NCBI GenBank assembly: GCA_030248295.1 | Contig: JASANH010001593.1 | Location: 244,459-308,458 of the forward strand | Length of the DNA: 64,000 nt | Origin: Mesodorylaimus sp. YZB2_4 | Lineage: Eukaryota > Nematoda > Enoplea > Dorylaimida > Dorylaimidae | Direction of reading: 5' to 3' | Shown here: one piece after another, positions 32,993-46,884 of the stretch | How positions within the stretch are numbered: the first letter of the stretch is position 1 | How the letters are laid out: each line of letters opens with the position of its first letter | Notes under the pieces: generated by a model | What the model saw: the letters and a program-made list of their open reading frames with translations, nothing else | The model's database searches: none | What the model was told of the DNA's origin: nothing | Made by a program: the position numbers and the translations under genes

Positions 32993-34116
32993 ATACCCCG
33001 CATTTACAGCTATTGGGATTAAATTAGTGAATCAGAAAATAAGAATGTACTGACCCAGAGGTTTGAATAGATGAATCGATACTGCCTGCGCTGATTAATT
33101 GTAATCTATAACGATGATTTTAATGAGCTTTTGAAGCGCCAAGGAATTCGGGTGACCATTGTTGGTTTTGCGAGTGCACTTTGTGTCCACGGATTTTTCC
33201 TTGCGGAATAAATTATAGAAACTAATGAAATCATCATGTAAAGTCTGGCTATTAAAAAAATTTGGGATCTGGAAATGAAAAGCCTGCAGTATTTACGGTA
33301 TATAGGAGGGGGAACTTTTGGACCGCTGTTTATTATTTAACAGATCGAAATTTTCATTCCCAATGGTCCCTTCTTTGTGGTCAAGAAATTCCACTCTTCT
33401 GTATAGGAGCTGTGGGTTTCAAGCGGTTGTCACCCCTATAAAAAAACTAGTGCTATCTGAATATCATACTCTTTTTCAATATTGCGGCGCATTCTAGAGA
33501 GCACTTTGTCTTTGACATATACATATGGAGTTTCGCAGTTCTATCTCAGGGGAGTATAAGACATTATACCTAATATTCATGCTATAGTATTTCAAATCTG
33601 CCTATAAAGATTCGTCTAGTCGAATGAAGCACCCGACAGCGTATGGCTAAAACTGTATACCAACCCAAGCGCACCCATATGTTTCTAGGTGCATAGAGCC
33701 TTTTTTAAAGAGCACAATTGTCTGCCCCTAAGCAGGTCATGCTAACCACCCGACACATCTGGAAGTCACGCTAGAAAGGCCTAGTTCTGTTGGAAACTTT
33801 GGGTGCATTTATATACACCGATAGAAAATTTGATCCGTAGTTTTTTTTTTTCAAGCAGACATTTCTATTCGTGCAGAATAGGCAAGATTTGAAGATTTCG
33901 TGCCGTGATTTTTTTCTTGTCAATCATATCTGGCGGCAATGTTCTTTGTAAAATCGCTCTAATAGAAAATGTGATTTAGAGGCATTTCACACTAAACGGG
34001 TTCAACGCAGAGGCTTCGTTTAACATGGTTTATAACATAATGAAAAACTGATATTTCCCTGCCAATTCTGTTTTTTCGGTGGATTATACTGGATAAAAGC
34101 ATTATTCAGAAAAAAC
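32993..34116. other. Gene-free stretch
   Basis: No exon recognised. A degenerate TATA motif (GGTTTATAACAT, about 34028) precedes the receptor pseudogene and aligns with the working-type box at 34977. Confidence 0.4.
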
Positions 34117-34877
34117 ATGGAAGACTCATCAGATAATCAAACGATTTCGGGTGCTACGGTCAGGAATGCCGATCTAATTTATGATATAACCACCATACAT
34201 GACGTCTGCGTTTTTGGCGTCAGTGCAAAAATTTTCGTTCTAATTGCCGTTTAACGCTTTAAGCAACTGCAGGCGCCCTACATTTTTTCTCATAGACAGT
34301 GACTGTTTCTGCTATCCAAGCAGTTGGGTTATTTTTGGAAAATGCCATCGAACTAGCAGCACAATATACAAAAGTATTGGCAGAAAATCTATCTGGAGGT
34401 TTGTGCTATTTGGGGGAACTTTAGCTTGGTCAATCATGACTAGTTCTCTTGTAGATTTCATGATCAGCATCAATCGATTGATCAGTATTTTGAGTTCAAG
34501 AAATATCGAGTATTTGGCCGATGATATGTCGTGGTGTGTATATCAATTTGCTACCTCCCCACTACATGCACAGCAAAAGGTGGGCTCTTAACGACTCTTT
34601 AATTGAGTGGCTTTTGATGGAATTATCAGATTGGCTGTATATTTTATTTCAGTCCATTCACCCCAAGATATATCTGATTTTATGGCTCATTCAATCTGAC
34701 ATTTTCAGTATTATGTATTTTGATCTAAATTTAGCAGAAATCTTCCGTTCGAAATGCAGGTGTTTCGGCCGCGTGGGCGAAAATTTCATCCTTAGATCCA
34801 ATTATCAAGAAGACGAGATCGTGCAGGAAAAAAATTACAATTTTTTGCACCAATTATCGTTATCGTCTATCATATAA
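34117..34877 (+). pseudogene. Srsx-like receptor pseudogene
   Basis: Seen: begins MEDSSDNQTISGATVRNAD, almost the same as the gene at 35069 (MENVSDNRTISGATVRDAD). It is stopped by TAA at 34252-34254 after IFVLIAV, then continues in shifting frames with recognisable pieces (FVLFGGTLAWSIMTSSL, SINRLISILSS, NLAEIF). Several frameshifts and stops rule out a working receptor. Inferred: an older tandem copy of the 35-kb gene. Confidence 0.85.
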
Positions 34878-34976
34878 GGCGCCAGTGCTTTTTGTTCCAG
34901 TTTAATAGAAAACGTGTTAATTTATAGCGATAGCACCTTGCACGCTCCGAGCACAGCGGCTTTATTCGACACGGTT

Positions 34977-34984
34977 TATAAAAG
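34977..34984 (+). promoter_or_regulatory. TATA box
   Basis: TATAAAAG, 85 bp before the ATG at 35069. Confidence 0.5.
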
Positions 34985-35068
34985 ACGAGAAAATTGACGA
35001 ATCGCACTGCAGCGTCGGCTCTCCCTCGGTGAAAGGAAGTTTCGTAAAGTCATCTTTTTATAAATACA

Positions 35069-36094
35069 ATGGAAAACGTATCTGATAATCGAACGATTTC
35101 AGGTGCCACAGTTAGGGATGCCGATATCATTTTTAGTATAACCTCTCTTCATATCGATTATATTTTTGCTATTGACGCAAATATTTTCATTCTGATTGCC
35201 GTAAGAAAACTCAAGCAACTACAGACACCATGCTTTCTCCTGTTGGCCAGCGAATGTTTCTGTTCCGCTATTCTCGCATTTGGACTTTTGGAAAACGCTG
35301 TCGAAGAAGCGGCTCATTACATAAAAGTTTTGGCGCAAAGTCGTACTCGAAGTTTGTGCTTTTTGACAAAATCGTTCGCTTTAGCTTGGTCGATCAATGC
35401 TAGTTCCCTTGTGACTGTCACGATCAGTATCGATCGATTGATCAGTATTTTGAACCCAATGAAATATCGTCTATTCGGCCACCGATATGTTGTGGTGTGT
35501 GTATCAATTTGCTACCTGCTGGCGACATGCACAGCAGGAGGTGGGTTTTTTAACGACTCTTCAAGTGTATATGGATGGAACGATCAGATTAGCTGCACAT
35601 TTTACTTCAGTCCATTCACTCCCAGATATATTTCATTTTATGGCTCGTTCAACCTTACGTTTTCAGTACTCTGTATTTTGATGTATGCAGTCATGCTAAC
35701 AGTATTTGAAATCAAACGGTACCACCTCAGTTAGCAAGCCAACCCGAATGACGCTGCTGGCAATACATTAATGAAGCAACAATTGGCTTGTATGCCAGCA
35801 ATAAAATTACTGATTGGCTTTTATGCGGTCACTGCAGCTGGACCAGAATTTGGCCTCGCGATATTGTCATCCTCTGAATATTTAAAACAATACATTCCGA
35901 GATATTTTTATTTTGGAGCTTTTGTGAAGGCTTCGACATCGTTGGCAGAAATATTTGCTTTAAGTTTTGGAAGTCGCCAATTTAGGCAATGCGCGAGAGC
36001 ACTACTGCGCACGGAAAATATAACTCATATCCATCCGATTGCCAGTAATAACAGCCAACTGAGGAGAAAGGAGCAGGTCGAGAGTCGGATCTGA
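35069..36094 (+). pseudogene. Srsx-like receptor interrupted by one in-frame TAG
   Basis: Seen: codons 1-221 (MENVSDNRTI to KRYHLS) end at TAG (35732-35734). The same frame reopens at once (QANPNDAAGN, then MKQQLACMPAIK) and runs to a stop at 36092-36094. All seven membrane segments, SIDRLISILNPMKYRLFG and SLAEIFALSFGSRQFRQCAR are intact. The length around the stop equals that of the intact paralogue, so no intron is needed. The stop lies in the third inner loop. Inferred: a very young pseudogene, a strain-specific null allele, or a readthrough gene. A sequencing error also fits. Confidence 0.8.
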
Positions 36095-36519
36095 AGTTTG
36101 CCTATGTTTGGTGAACTGCAGTCTCTCGACTCACGATCAGTTGGTGTAGCAGTTGGTGATGCTTGTCATACGATGAGCTTGTCAGATATGTCTAAACTTG
36201 ATTGTATCCAGTCATGCTGTAACCAGTCCTGGTAGGCGTAGGAGGGAGGTGGCTGACCGAAGTCAGAGGGACAAGTCTTGCGACTATACCTACGGCTGAA
36301 ACATCAAACCGAGGGGTTGACGTCTCCCATCTAGGGGAGAGTATCGATTACTCTCTCCCACTCGCCATGGCCTACCAGGCATGAGGGTTACAATGTATTT
36401 TAGCAACTTCAACACATATACAGTGTATAGTGAAAAATATACTTTCATAAACGCACATACATTTTACGTTTATCTAAACCTAATAAACAGATACTGTAAG
36501 AGTATTTGTTTCCAAGTCG
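36095..36519. other. Repeat-bearing spacer
   Basis: About 36215-36390 holds GGCTGAAACATCAAACCGAG, GGTTGACGTC and GAGTATCGATTAC. This is a divergent version of the hairpin repeat seen at 42.5-43.4 kb. Confidence 0.45.
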
Positions 36520-36900
36520 GCGATATTTTATAGGTATGAGAATGGTCATCAATCGATCTAGACTTATGATCACAGTCACCTAGGGACTCGCTTCTACAGC
36601 CTAGGATTGTATGAATGATTTCGTCAGATAACAAAGCCCACGATTTCTGTGACCATCAATCATGAATTCACTAAATTCAGCTGCTTCTTCAATAGCAATC
36701 GCTTGAAATCCCACGGCGAGGATTGTGGAGCATAAACAGTCGCCAGCGACTGGAAGAAAACACGGCGTTTGTAAATCTTTGCTTTTGTGATGACTATGAT
36801 GGCAAAAATATTGGAGAATATTTCGGCCTTTGAAATAATATGAAGAGCGGTGGTGTTCGGTAGCTCGGTAGCTTTTGAATCGGCAGCTTGGAGAACGTAG
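36520..36900 (-). pseudogene. Srsx-like receptor fragment (membrane segments 1-3)
   Basis: Seen: minus strand, with one frame change, reads NIFAIIVITK, then DLQTPCFLPVAGDCLCSTIL, AIEEAAEFSEF, RNRGLCYLTKSFIQS, two TAG codons, and SLDRLMTILIPIKYRRL. It then breaks off. The order matches the intact receptor. Inferred: a truncated, dead copy. Confidence 0.8.
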
Positions 36901-39716
36901 TTGAGATGACGATGATATTTACTAGCGTTGTTAGAATAAAAATTAAATCTCAGGGGCCCTCGTCAAACTGAGATCTATAGATGTTGGCGTGCGGTACTGC
37001 GTTTCCTGTCTTCGAGTGATCCGTCTGATATTCACTTTCCTTGGAACTCTATTTCGTATGTGTTAGGAACATGCTTGTAGGCAGGAACGTTGAGGATGTC
37101 AGCTTGCTCAGCTCGAAGGAAGTTTCCCTAAAAACAAGACTGAAGACAGTTGCCGTTTTAGAAGTTTCAACTCATCGGCCACTTACATGTTGATAAAAGC
37201 TGTGTCCACATTGCACCTCAATTGCTCCTTCACCTGATCGGTCTGAGCTAACTGAAGCGGCTGAGCTGAAATGCTTTCGCATTGCACACCTCAGCTGGCT
37301 AGGTTGCGGCTTGCGGTTGGCTCAGCTTAACAGGACTGTTCACATTTAGTGGATACTGTCTGCTTTATAGCGCGCTCGGCTTCGCAGAAACGTTCCCCCA
37401 GACACAAGGCTGTTCAGGACTGTCATGCTATTAAAGGGAGAAAACTAAAACAGGTCTGCTATTGGTCTGCTTGACAAGCAGTAGTACTTGACTTATGCGC
37501 AACCTCTTAGTGGCTAAAGATCACGGATGTACAACTCTTACATACGCTTATCGGCTCATACATACTAACATAACTAACTACATCGTTGGCGAGCGCGCAT
37601 GCTGTGGACAAAGTGTGACATATACTAGATTCGTTCATATCTCTTACGATTGGAATGAGCTACGGCTAACGTGCCGACCTAACCTGTTTCCCACGGCAGG
37701 CAAGGGGCAGGAGGTGTCGCGGATTGGAGAGCAACCGCGAGTGATGTAAAGAAGGACGATAGATAATACTTCACACACGCTAAACGCCCGTTCAGACTTC
37801 GGTGTGTTTGTGTGGTTGTGAAGGTTTTTTGGTTCGGTTGTGACAACATGGGAGTCTGCGAGAGCAAAATCATGAAAAATTGAGGTGTTGGTGAAACAGT
37901 CAGGTTCTCGTGCTTGCACACTGAACCAACTGCGTTATGGTGTAGAGGTTCGAATCAAGCCACGCAGCCCAAGTACCGATGTAGTTTATTGCAAGAGTCC
38001 ACTACGCCGGACTAGGGGGACTCACGTAGGATCGGAAGAGCCGGCTACAATCGTCAGGTCGTCGAGGAGTCTCACTGATCGAACTGATCTCGCCAGGCCA
38101 AGAGCAGAGCCTTTATATAGGCGGTGCTCGGGGTCCAGGAACTAGTCCTATCAATCCCTCGCATGTTAGAAAAACCAGTCAGCTCGGCCTCTCGGCCTCG
38201 CTCGGCCCTGACCTCTGTGTCTCTTGACCTCTGTGTCTGTGCCTCTTGTGCACACTAGATGTCCTATGCAAATAGGATAACCACTGAAGGCACCTATTAC
38301 ATTGGGGAAAAGCCCTTCACATCTGGTGTGGTGAGTTTCGTGCAGAGATTTCGCAAATCTCTGAGTTAACCACACGCGTCTTGTTTTCAAGATCCATGAA
38401 GGGAAAATTTTTGCAAGAAAAATGATATCTGTTGGAAAAAAGTGCTTCCAGAATATCATATTAATTTTTGCTGTAATCGCCGAGGTGATTTATAATTTTG
38501 CTTCGAGCGAAGACACTGTCGCTGGTTTGTTTTCCTGAGTGATATACCTACGAAGCCTAGTTTAAAAATATAGGTAAATTGGACCATTCGCTTAGATACT
38601 AGCTCTGGCAACAGACCAAACATTTTTCATATGCGTTTTTTTTGCACGATTTGAATTTGGGCCGATTTAAAAATTTGGTGGCTCCGATTTTTCTGTTGTC
38701 TATGCCAACGGAATGCAATGATGCCCCGACGAATGGTAAAACTAAATTTAATTCGATAAAATTGATAATGCGCTTCGGGAACGACTCAATTACTTATTTT
38801 TCGAATAAAAGTTCTGATAAGAATTCAATTTGTTTCGATCGAAAATCGACGAGATCGGACTGACGAAAATGAGTGAAGTCTGCCGAGAACAAACGGCCAA
38901 CGCGCACATCACATGACTTTCATCTTTCACTTTTTCACAACCTTACCTCCCCACTTCCGCAATCGCACAAACACGCCGAAGTCTGCTCGGGCCTTAAGCA
39001 AGTTATCGTGTTAGGACGCAGGAATGAGGCCTTTTTCGCTTTACTGTCGTAGTGTGCGGTTGGTTCGCAAGATCTCTATACAGTATATGAACGCTAGTTT
39101 CGTTGCACCTATGCCGCAAAAAAGACACGCGTCCGTCACCAACGACAACCTATTTGCGTCAGGAGGCCCCTCAATAGCTTGTGGTGTGCTACGTGCATAT
39201 GCTGTGCATATTATTGACACCAAAGCCGCAGAACCTGATTCTGTATTTCTGACCAGCTCCATCCCTGCTCCTGTCCATGATAATTGTTCCTTGCCCATAA
39301 AGTCCAGCTGGAAAAGTTGGATACTATCGACGTTTTCAGCCTAGCGCTAAGCTCCTGAGCCTCAAACCGAGATGAATGTGCAGAGTCCAGCCAAGTTGAG
39401 CCAACCGCAGGCTGCAGACCAGCCAGCCGCAAACTAAGCCGATCGCAAGCAGCTGTCTGAGCTGATAGTCGCAATTTGAACGACACCTCAGCTGACAAGC
39501 TCGGCTGGCTCGGCAGCCAAGGTGCAATGTGGACGGTCTCTTACATTTTGCGCTCTGCTGGAGGCAGTGAAAGAGGAGGTGCACAAATCAATGCAACTTA
39601 TTTACTATCTATTTTCGTTTTTCATACAGCACACAAATCATAAATTTTCAGCAGCCGACAAGATATTGTGTCATGTGTGATGTGTGCACTGTACTGTATA
39701 TCATTTAGGGACACAT
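36901..39716. other. Gene-free stretch
   Basis: No splice-supported exon. Words of the CAGCTGAGCTGA/AGCTCGGCTGGCT type near 37.25-37.34 and 39.4-39.53 kb are inverted relative to each other and suggest another decayed repeat pair. A box-B-like GGTTCGAATC lies at about 37949 but has no tRNA fold. Confidence 0.35.
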
Positions 39717-41479
<1,763 letters not shown>

Positions 41480-41573
41480 TTTTCTTTTGTCGACTGCTGC
41501 ACAAATAGGATCTTACAAATTGTTTCAAGACGGATGGAACTCGCTGAATTGAGAAAACATAGAAAAGTAGACC

Positions 41574-41582
41574 ATATTTATA
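41574..41582 (-). promoter_or_regulatory. TATA box of the aspartic protease
   Basis: TATAAATAT on the minus strand, 95 bp upstream of the ATG at 41479. Confidence 0.55.
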
Positions 41583-42529
41583 CCCAATTTTGCATTGTTT
41601 AACTTTTGATAAAAAAATGGGGAGATCAAATGATCAACCGAGTAATGACGCGCGGTGCATGGACGAGTCCTAATCTCCTCGCGAGCAAATGCGCCCTTAC
41701 GAAACCCACTTTTCGATTGCGTCTTCGTTAATCCTTGACAGATTAACTGATAAAAACATTTTATCATTGCTGCTCGTGCCAGAAAGATACTTGGATAAGG
41801 TCAAGAACTTGGACGACCTGTATGTTGTGTGAACAATGAGAACTCTTTGGACCAAATTGTATGACGCACTTGACAGAGAAGATTGTTAAACTGTTATTTT
41901 GCCCTTGTACTCGCGCCATGCAATCTAAATACACCGGACAATATGCACCGAGCAATTTAAACAAACACATTATCTGGCAGTGAAATGCCAGGAACTTAAC
42001 ATCAGACAATGTTTGCTTTTGAAATTGTCAGCTGAGACAGCCTGTGACAAAACTGATAAATCATACGTGTATAAAGGGTATCTCGATGAAAGATGGCAGC
42101 AGACCACTTTATTTTTTATCTTTGGCAAACTCGGGTAAAAGCTGATGCGCATGACGTTTTGGCCTACAGACGCTTTAATAAATGGCATTAGCTTAAAGAT
42201 GGAGAACTGATAAAGCTGAGTGTCCCTTTTGCAAAAAAATATGTCAAGGCTACTCAAGGCTGCGATTGTACCGAGTCACTTTGTTGCGGAAAGTACCTTG
42301 TTTTAAAATTTTTCAAAGTACCAAGAACAGTCGATTCCACTCGATGCAGTCCAAATATATGCACAATATTGCATATCGGCTCCACCGTGTGAAGAGAAGA
42401 ACAGTAAGCGTCAAGATGCGGGAAGCCTGCATGAAAATTTAATTTTGGAATTTACTTAGGCCATGAAAGAATGACCATACCAAGTGTGTAATATTTTGCT
42501 TGAGCGGCTCAATTCGTCAATCGTGCGGG
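41583..42529. other. Gene-free stretch
   Basis: Nothing recognised. Confidence 0.4.
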
Positions 42530-43375
42530 TTGTGGAGGCTCGGCTGGCAATCGATACTCTGCACGGAGCCGGCAGCTAGGAGCGTCACCCGTCAGAGTGA
42601 TCTTTCAGCCATGAACTAGGTCGGAAGACTTGGTGGGCAGCCCTGGGTTTTAGGCGTGGTGCAGAAGCTCCACCGGTCACTCCCTCCAGTAATACAGGGT
42701 CAAGGCGAGTTGCATAAGGTTATCCGTCTTCCTTGGCTGGCGGACGTGTACCACTTCGGCTGATGTTTTAGAGGCAAGCATTCAGCATTCAGTCGATAAA
42801 GTTGTCTTTAAAGTTGAAATTTTATTCTCGCAGCTGGCAACACTGAACCACCACCTAACGTTACGGCTAGGCCCCCGCAGAACAGTATGTAATACGACTG
42901 GGTCCGAATTACTGGAGGGAGTGTGACCGGTGCAGCTTCTGCACCACGCCAAAAACCCAGGGCAGCCTATTAAGTCCTCCGACCTAGTACATGGCTGAAA
43001 CGTCACCCTGACGGGTGACGCTCCCAGCTGCCGGCTCCGTGCAGAGTATCGATTGCCAGTCGAGCCTCTACATCACTCCCTTCTCGCCCGCCGGCAGGCC
43101 CGAACGAGGACACATGCAGAAGAACGGAGGCGAGGCGAGACGAGACCAGGATACCACGAGGGGTGACCAAGGTCGGGTCCGCCGACGCACCAATGTAATA
43201 CGACTGGGTCCGTATTACTGGAGGGAGTGACCGGTGGAGCTTTTGCACCACGCCAAAAACCCAGGACAGCCTATTAAGTCCTCCGACCTAGTACATGGCT
43301 GAAACGTCACCCTGACGGGTGACGCTCCCAGCTGCCGGCTCCGTGCAGAGTATCGATTGCCAGTCGAGCCTCTAC
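42530..43375. repeat. Three copies of a hairpin-bearing repeat (one inverted, two direct)
   Basis: Seen: copies at 42890-43073 and 43194-43375 are direct and nearly identical. Both start TGTAATACGACTGGGTCCG and contain ACCACGCCAAAAACCCAG, CTGAAACGTCACCCTGACGG, and an end GAGTATCGATTGCCAGTCGA then GCCTCTACA. The copy at 42530-42705 is the reverse complement (GTGGAGGCTCGGCTGGCAAT, CGATAC). Each holds a perfect hairpin, GTCACCC/GGGTGAC. A distant relative is at 36215-36390. Inferred: 3' ends of a retroelement or a non-coding repeat; no coding part was recognised. Confidence 0.75.
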
Positions 43376-44860
43376 AAGTAAGGGACCAGCCAGAACTCTG
43401 GTCGGACGAAACCGTGAGACGCGTAGGGTGCCCTGGGAAGCTTATGCTCCATATAAAACTCACGTCAAAGCAGTAGTCTCAGCCGTGTCTAGTCGTGAGA
43501 CCAGTGAAACATCAACCGGACTGGTTTGACGACCCACTTTGCGCCTATCAATCTGTCAATTGGCACACTGCCGACTCACAAGCACGAGTAACAGACCGAC
43601 TCTGGTCGTTCGCATCCTCTCCCATTCCCACAGATCGGAAGGTTAAAGCGCTGCTGCAGTGGCTCGGCGTTGGTCTACAGATTATCCAAGCTTTGTTTGG
43701 TGGCCGGCTTGGCGGGTACCAGATTCAAATCCCCCTGATCTTGCGGGCTGAGGCTGTCGTTGGCTAACCCAATACCCAGTGAAGGAGAATCTGTAAAAGA
43801 AGAAGCTAAGAGGAAGCTTGTACTCGAGCACCAGTCAAGAAGGACCCCGCCGGCGCTGATATATAGAACGCCATCAGCGGAGGTGCTCCTACATACAGTA
43901 GTGGTGATATCAGGAGAGAACTAGCTGTGACATCTGGTCACCTCACTGGCTAACTTAAAGGGTTTGACGTTCCACTGGGGACCCAGAGTAGAATGCAACT
44001 CAAGGTAAGCATGAGGCTTTTTCTTCCACGGGGGCGCCGCAGGGCACACAAAAAAAGTCACTGAAGACCATCATGGACCTGTGCCTCGATCAGTTTTTAA
44101 ACAGAAGTTCATACATCGAGCTATTGTTTTATGGAACAACCTGACATTTTGTCTCTGGACCTATGATTTGTGCATGGCTGTCTCTCAATATTCTTCCAGG
44201 TTTTTGCTCATGCACTGTTGTTTCTTGGGTTCGAATAATGTATGAATGCATCTGCTTGTGCGGCTTGTTCATCGTGCGTACCCATACAGTTCCATGCGGC
44301 TTACAAATTACTTGTATAGTCGACACTGGAACGACTTGCAACAACATCATCGCATTTTACTCGATTACATGCATGTACAATAATTTTTTTGTAAGTGTGT
44401 CCATGCCCCCTCACGACAGGTGTACACTAGCTGACGATGTAGTAAAACAGCATCAACAGGGCAAACATGTGACGTACTTATTCCGCATTTTTTCACTAGT
44501 GAATGAAAACTGATTTACATGTAAATGTGTGATCATATGAGCATAAAACTCGAAAAGGCTAGAGTTCATTAAAGAAAAGCAAAACACAATATTTTTAGTT
44601 CCTTTTTGATTCCACAAGTCTTGCGCAGCGTCTTCTCCTACACTTTCACATGGTGTATGAAATTTCACATGATTCGACTGACAACTTGTTTTCCCCTTAA
44701 ACCTCAACATTCTGGCGGACCAGTTTCTCAACCACCCAAAACATCCAGTGCGTTAAACATCCATTCGCCATATGCGGAGATACAGTTCGGATAAAACTCA
44801 CATCCCACACACATTAGTCAAGTCTTGTTGTCAGTGTTCTTCTCTAGTCTACTGTGCGTC
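43376..44860. other. Repeat-rich stretch with a tRNA-like segment
   Basis: At about 43660-43745 an A-box-like TGGCTCGGCGTTGG precedes a B-box-like GATTCAAATCC, so a tRNA-derived repeat is possible. CCAGTGAAACATCAACCGGA and GGTTTGACG at about 43500 resemble the hairpin of the preceding repeat. No gene was recognised. Confidence 0.35.
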
Positions 44861-46884
44861 ATGGCGGAATCAGTCGTGAAAAGTCATTTCGGCACTATTT
44901 TACATTTGTTAGTGGTTTTGCTTTTATGGTCAGTCGCAATTTGGGACATAAGTACGATAGTCGATGATTATATCAACGATAATCGATATACTTTGGTGAA
45001 AACTGTAGAAATCCAAAACGGAAGTGCTCCTTTTTTGGAAAATACGGAGATATGTATTCAATATGGGAGAAGTATATTCGAGCAAGTCTGGAATGATTTT
45101 GACCTGCCAAACTTGGTGGACGAGATTAGGCAGGAAGAAGAATCACAAAATTGGACAATGACGGTAGAAATATTAAAGAATATTTCTTATCATGAAAATT
45201 TGAATTTCTCGCTGACAAGGCGGGAGTTAATTCACGCAGCGAGAATTCTGGGTAGTATCTATGAGATGGACGAAAAATATAAAACTAGTTTGTTTTGCCA
45301 TGATTTACCACCAATTGATTTATTTATTCAGGATGGAACTGCTGATTTATTTGATAGAGTTTTAAGGAATTTTCTCCACGAACACACACAAAATGCTTCA
45401 ATTTTAGAGCAATTTACGCAAGTGAAATCCTACAGTTTGGACACAGTTTGCAGTTATATTCAAGTTGGAAACGTGTCAACTGCTGCTAAAGATAATTTAT
45501 TATTCGAATTTCCGCTCGGTATAAGAAATCCAGACGACAATATTGCCACCATGATTAGCGGATTTACTGAAATTTCCTCCATTGAACTCGCTTTTCCAAA
45601 CAGGCGACATAAAATTGCAAATATACCACATGGAAAAATTGCAAATGTACAAGTGAGAATTGGCAATGTGGGTTTGTACGATATTAGTCAGGTGACACCA
45701 TCGTGCGCTGGAGCTGATAAAGTGCCTCAACTGGATAAAACTTGCAAACGTGCAGCTTATATCGAAGCTCTGCAACAATTCTGCAACTGTACTCCATTCT
45801 CTGCTGCAGTGAATACTGCAGATAATACCAAGACCGAAATTGGTTACTGCATGCAAGAAATTTATAATTCGACGTGCATGACAAAAGTCAGATTAGCAAT
45901 GGCTAATCTGACATGTGCGCAGCAATGTGTGGTTACAAAGAATAGTTACGATATTTACACCCAGTTTGAATCTACTGGCGGATCAGCATGTAAGTTCAGT
46001 CGATGTGGTAGTTTATTGCATGTAGATGTGTTGTATGGTGTGTTCATGGACCAAGTCAGTGACTGTGCCCATCTGCTCTGGAAGTTTCTCCTGCTGATCT
46101 GCTGGCGCGTTGAGGGGCAATCTAGGAATTGTGGCACATCATGCAGTAAGGTTGATGTTTCACCACGGTGTAACTTCAATGTGTCGACCCCACTGACAGT
46201 GTTTCTGGCCACGGACCTGGCTGTGTTTCTCCTGCTGATCTGCTGGTCTGTAGAGGGGCAATCTAGGAACTGTGGCACATCATCATCGAGGCAGGTTGAT
46301 GTTTCATCAGTCTTTGACCTGCTCTGAGTGCCATGGACTTAAACACCAAAAGTTAATCTCTGGCTCAGGAGAGAAACACCAAATTAAAACGTAAGAATTC
46401 AGTGCGCCTCATTTTTTCAGACAGCAAGCCATCACCAGATCGTATCAAAATTTCGTTTGTCATAACTGATTCAGCTTATTCAGTCTATGAAGAAAAATTT
46501 AGAATGAGTTTCGCCCAGCTGATAGCACAAGTTGGTGGTGATATCGGTATTTATACTGGCTTCAGTCTGCTTGCACTCTGGCAATTCTTGGTTTTCTTTT
46601 ACAATCGTAATCGCCATCAACAAACAGTATTGGAATCGAAACGACGAGAATATAAAAAATCAGTTTCCAGTATTTCAAGAATAAAGGCCTCAGTCAAGGC
46701 TGCTCTCACATATCTGAAAGGAGAGAGTGAAGGGCAGAAAGAGGATAGCGAGTGGCAAAAAAGTGTGCATCAACTGAAAGAAGAACTTCGGCAGCTGAAA
46801 CAACAGCATGATGAGGAATTGGCTAGAATGAACAAAAAGTTACAGGTGAAAAGATTTCAAGATATTGAAATTTTCAGGATGTAA
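44861..46884 (+). CDS. DEG/ENaC (ASC) family cation channel subunit (2 exons)
   Basis: Seen: exon 1, 44861-45989, and exon 2, 46421-46884 (acceptor CATTTTTTCAG), join in frame as GGSA-Y-SKPSPD. The start ATG at 44861 gives MAESVVKS, like the paralogue's MAVS. An earlier in-frame TTG at 44825 is not an ATG. Membrane segment 1 is LLVVLLLWSVAIWDISTI. Exon 2 holds QVGGDIGIYTGFS, membrane segment 2, and a long coiled-coil tail (HQLKEELRQLKQQHDEELAR). The product is about 530 aa. Known: the GG.LG..(L/T)G.S motif marks the DEG/ENaC pore. Inferred: a cation channel subunit paralogous to the 16.8-kb gene. The 431-nt intron stays open for about 340 nt, so intron retention would give a protein lacking the pore segment. 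Confidence 0.85.
46086..46320. repeat. Tandem duplication inside the channel gene's intron
   Basis: TTTCTCCTGCTGATCTGCTG recurs at about 46086 and 46229. Each copy is followed by GAGGGGCAATCTAGGAA, GTGGCACATCAT and GGTTGATGTTTCA. The period is about 143 bp. Both copies are open in the same frame. Confidence 0.8.

Noticed and set aside
37936..37965. GGTTCGAATC box-B-like word suggesting a tRNA
   Set aside because: No acceptor, D or anticodon stems can be drawn around it.
42891..43204. TAATACGACT words resembling a phage T7 promoter start
   Set aside because: Only the first ten bases match, they lie inside two copies of a repeat, and the rest of the promoter is absent.
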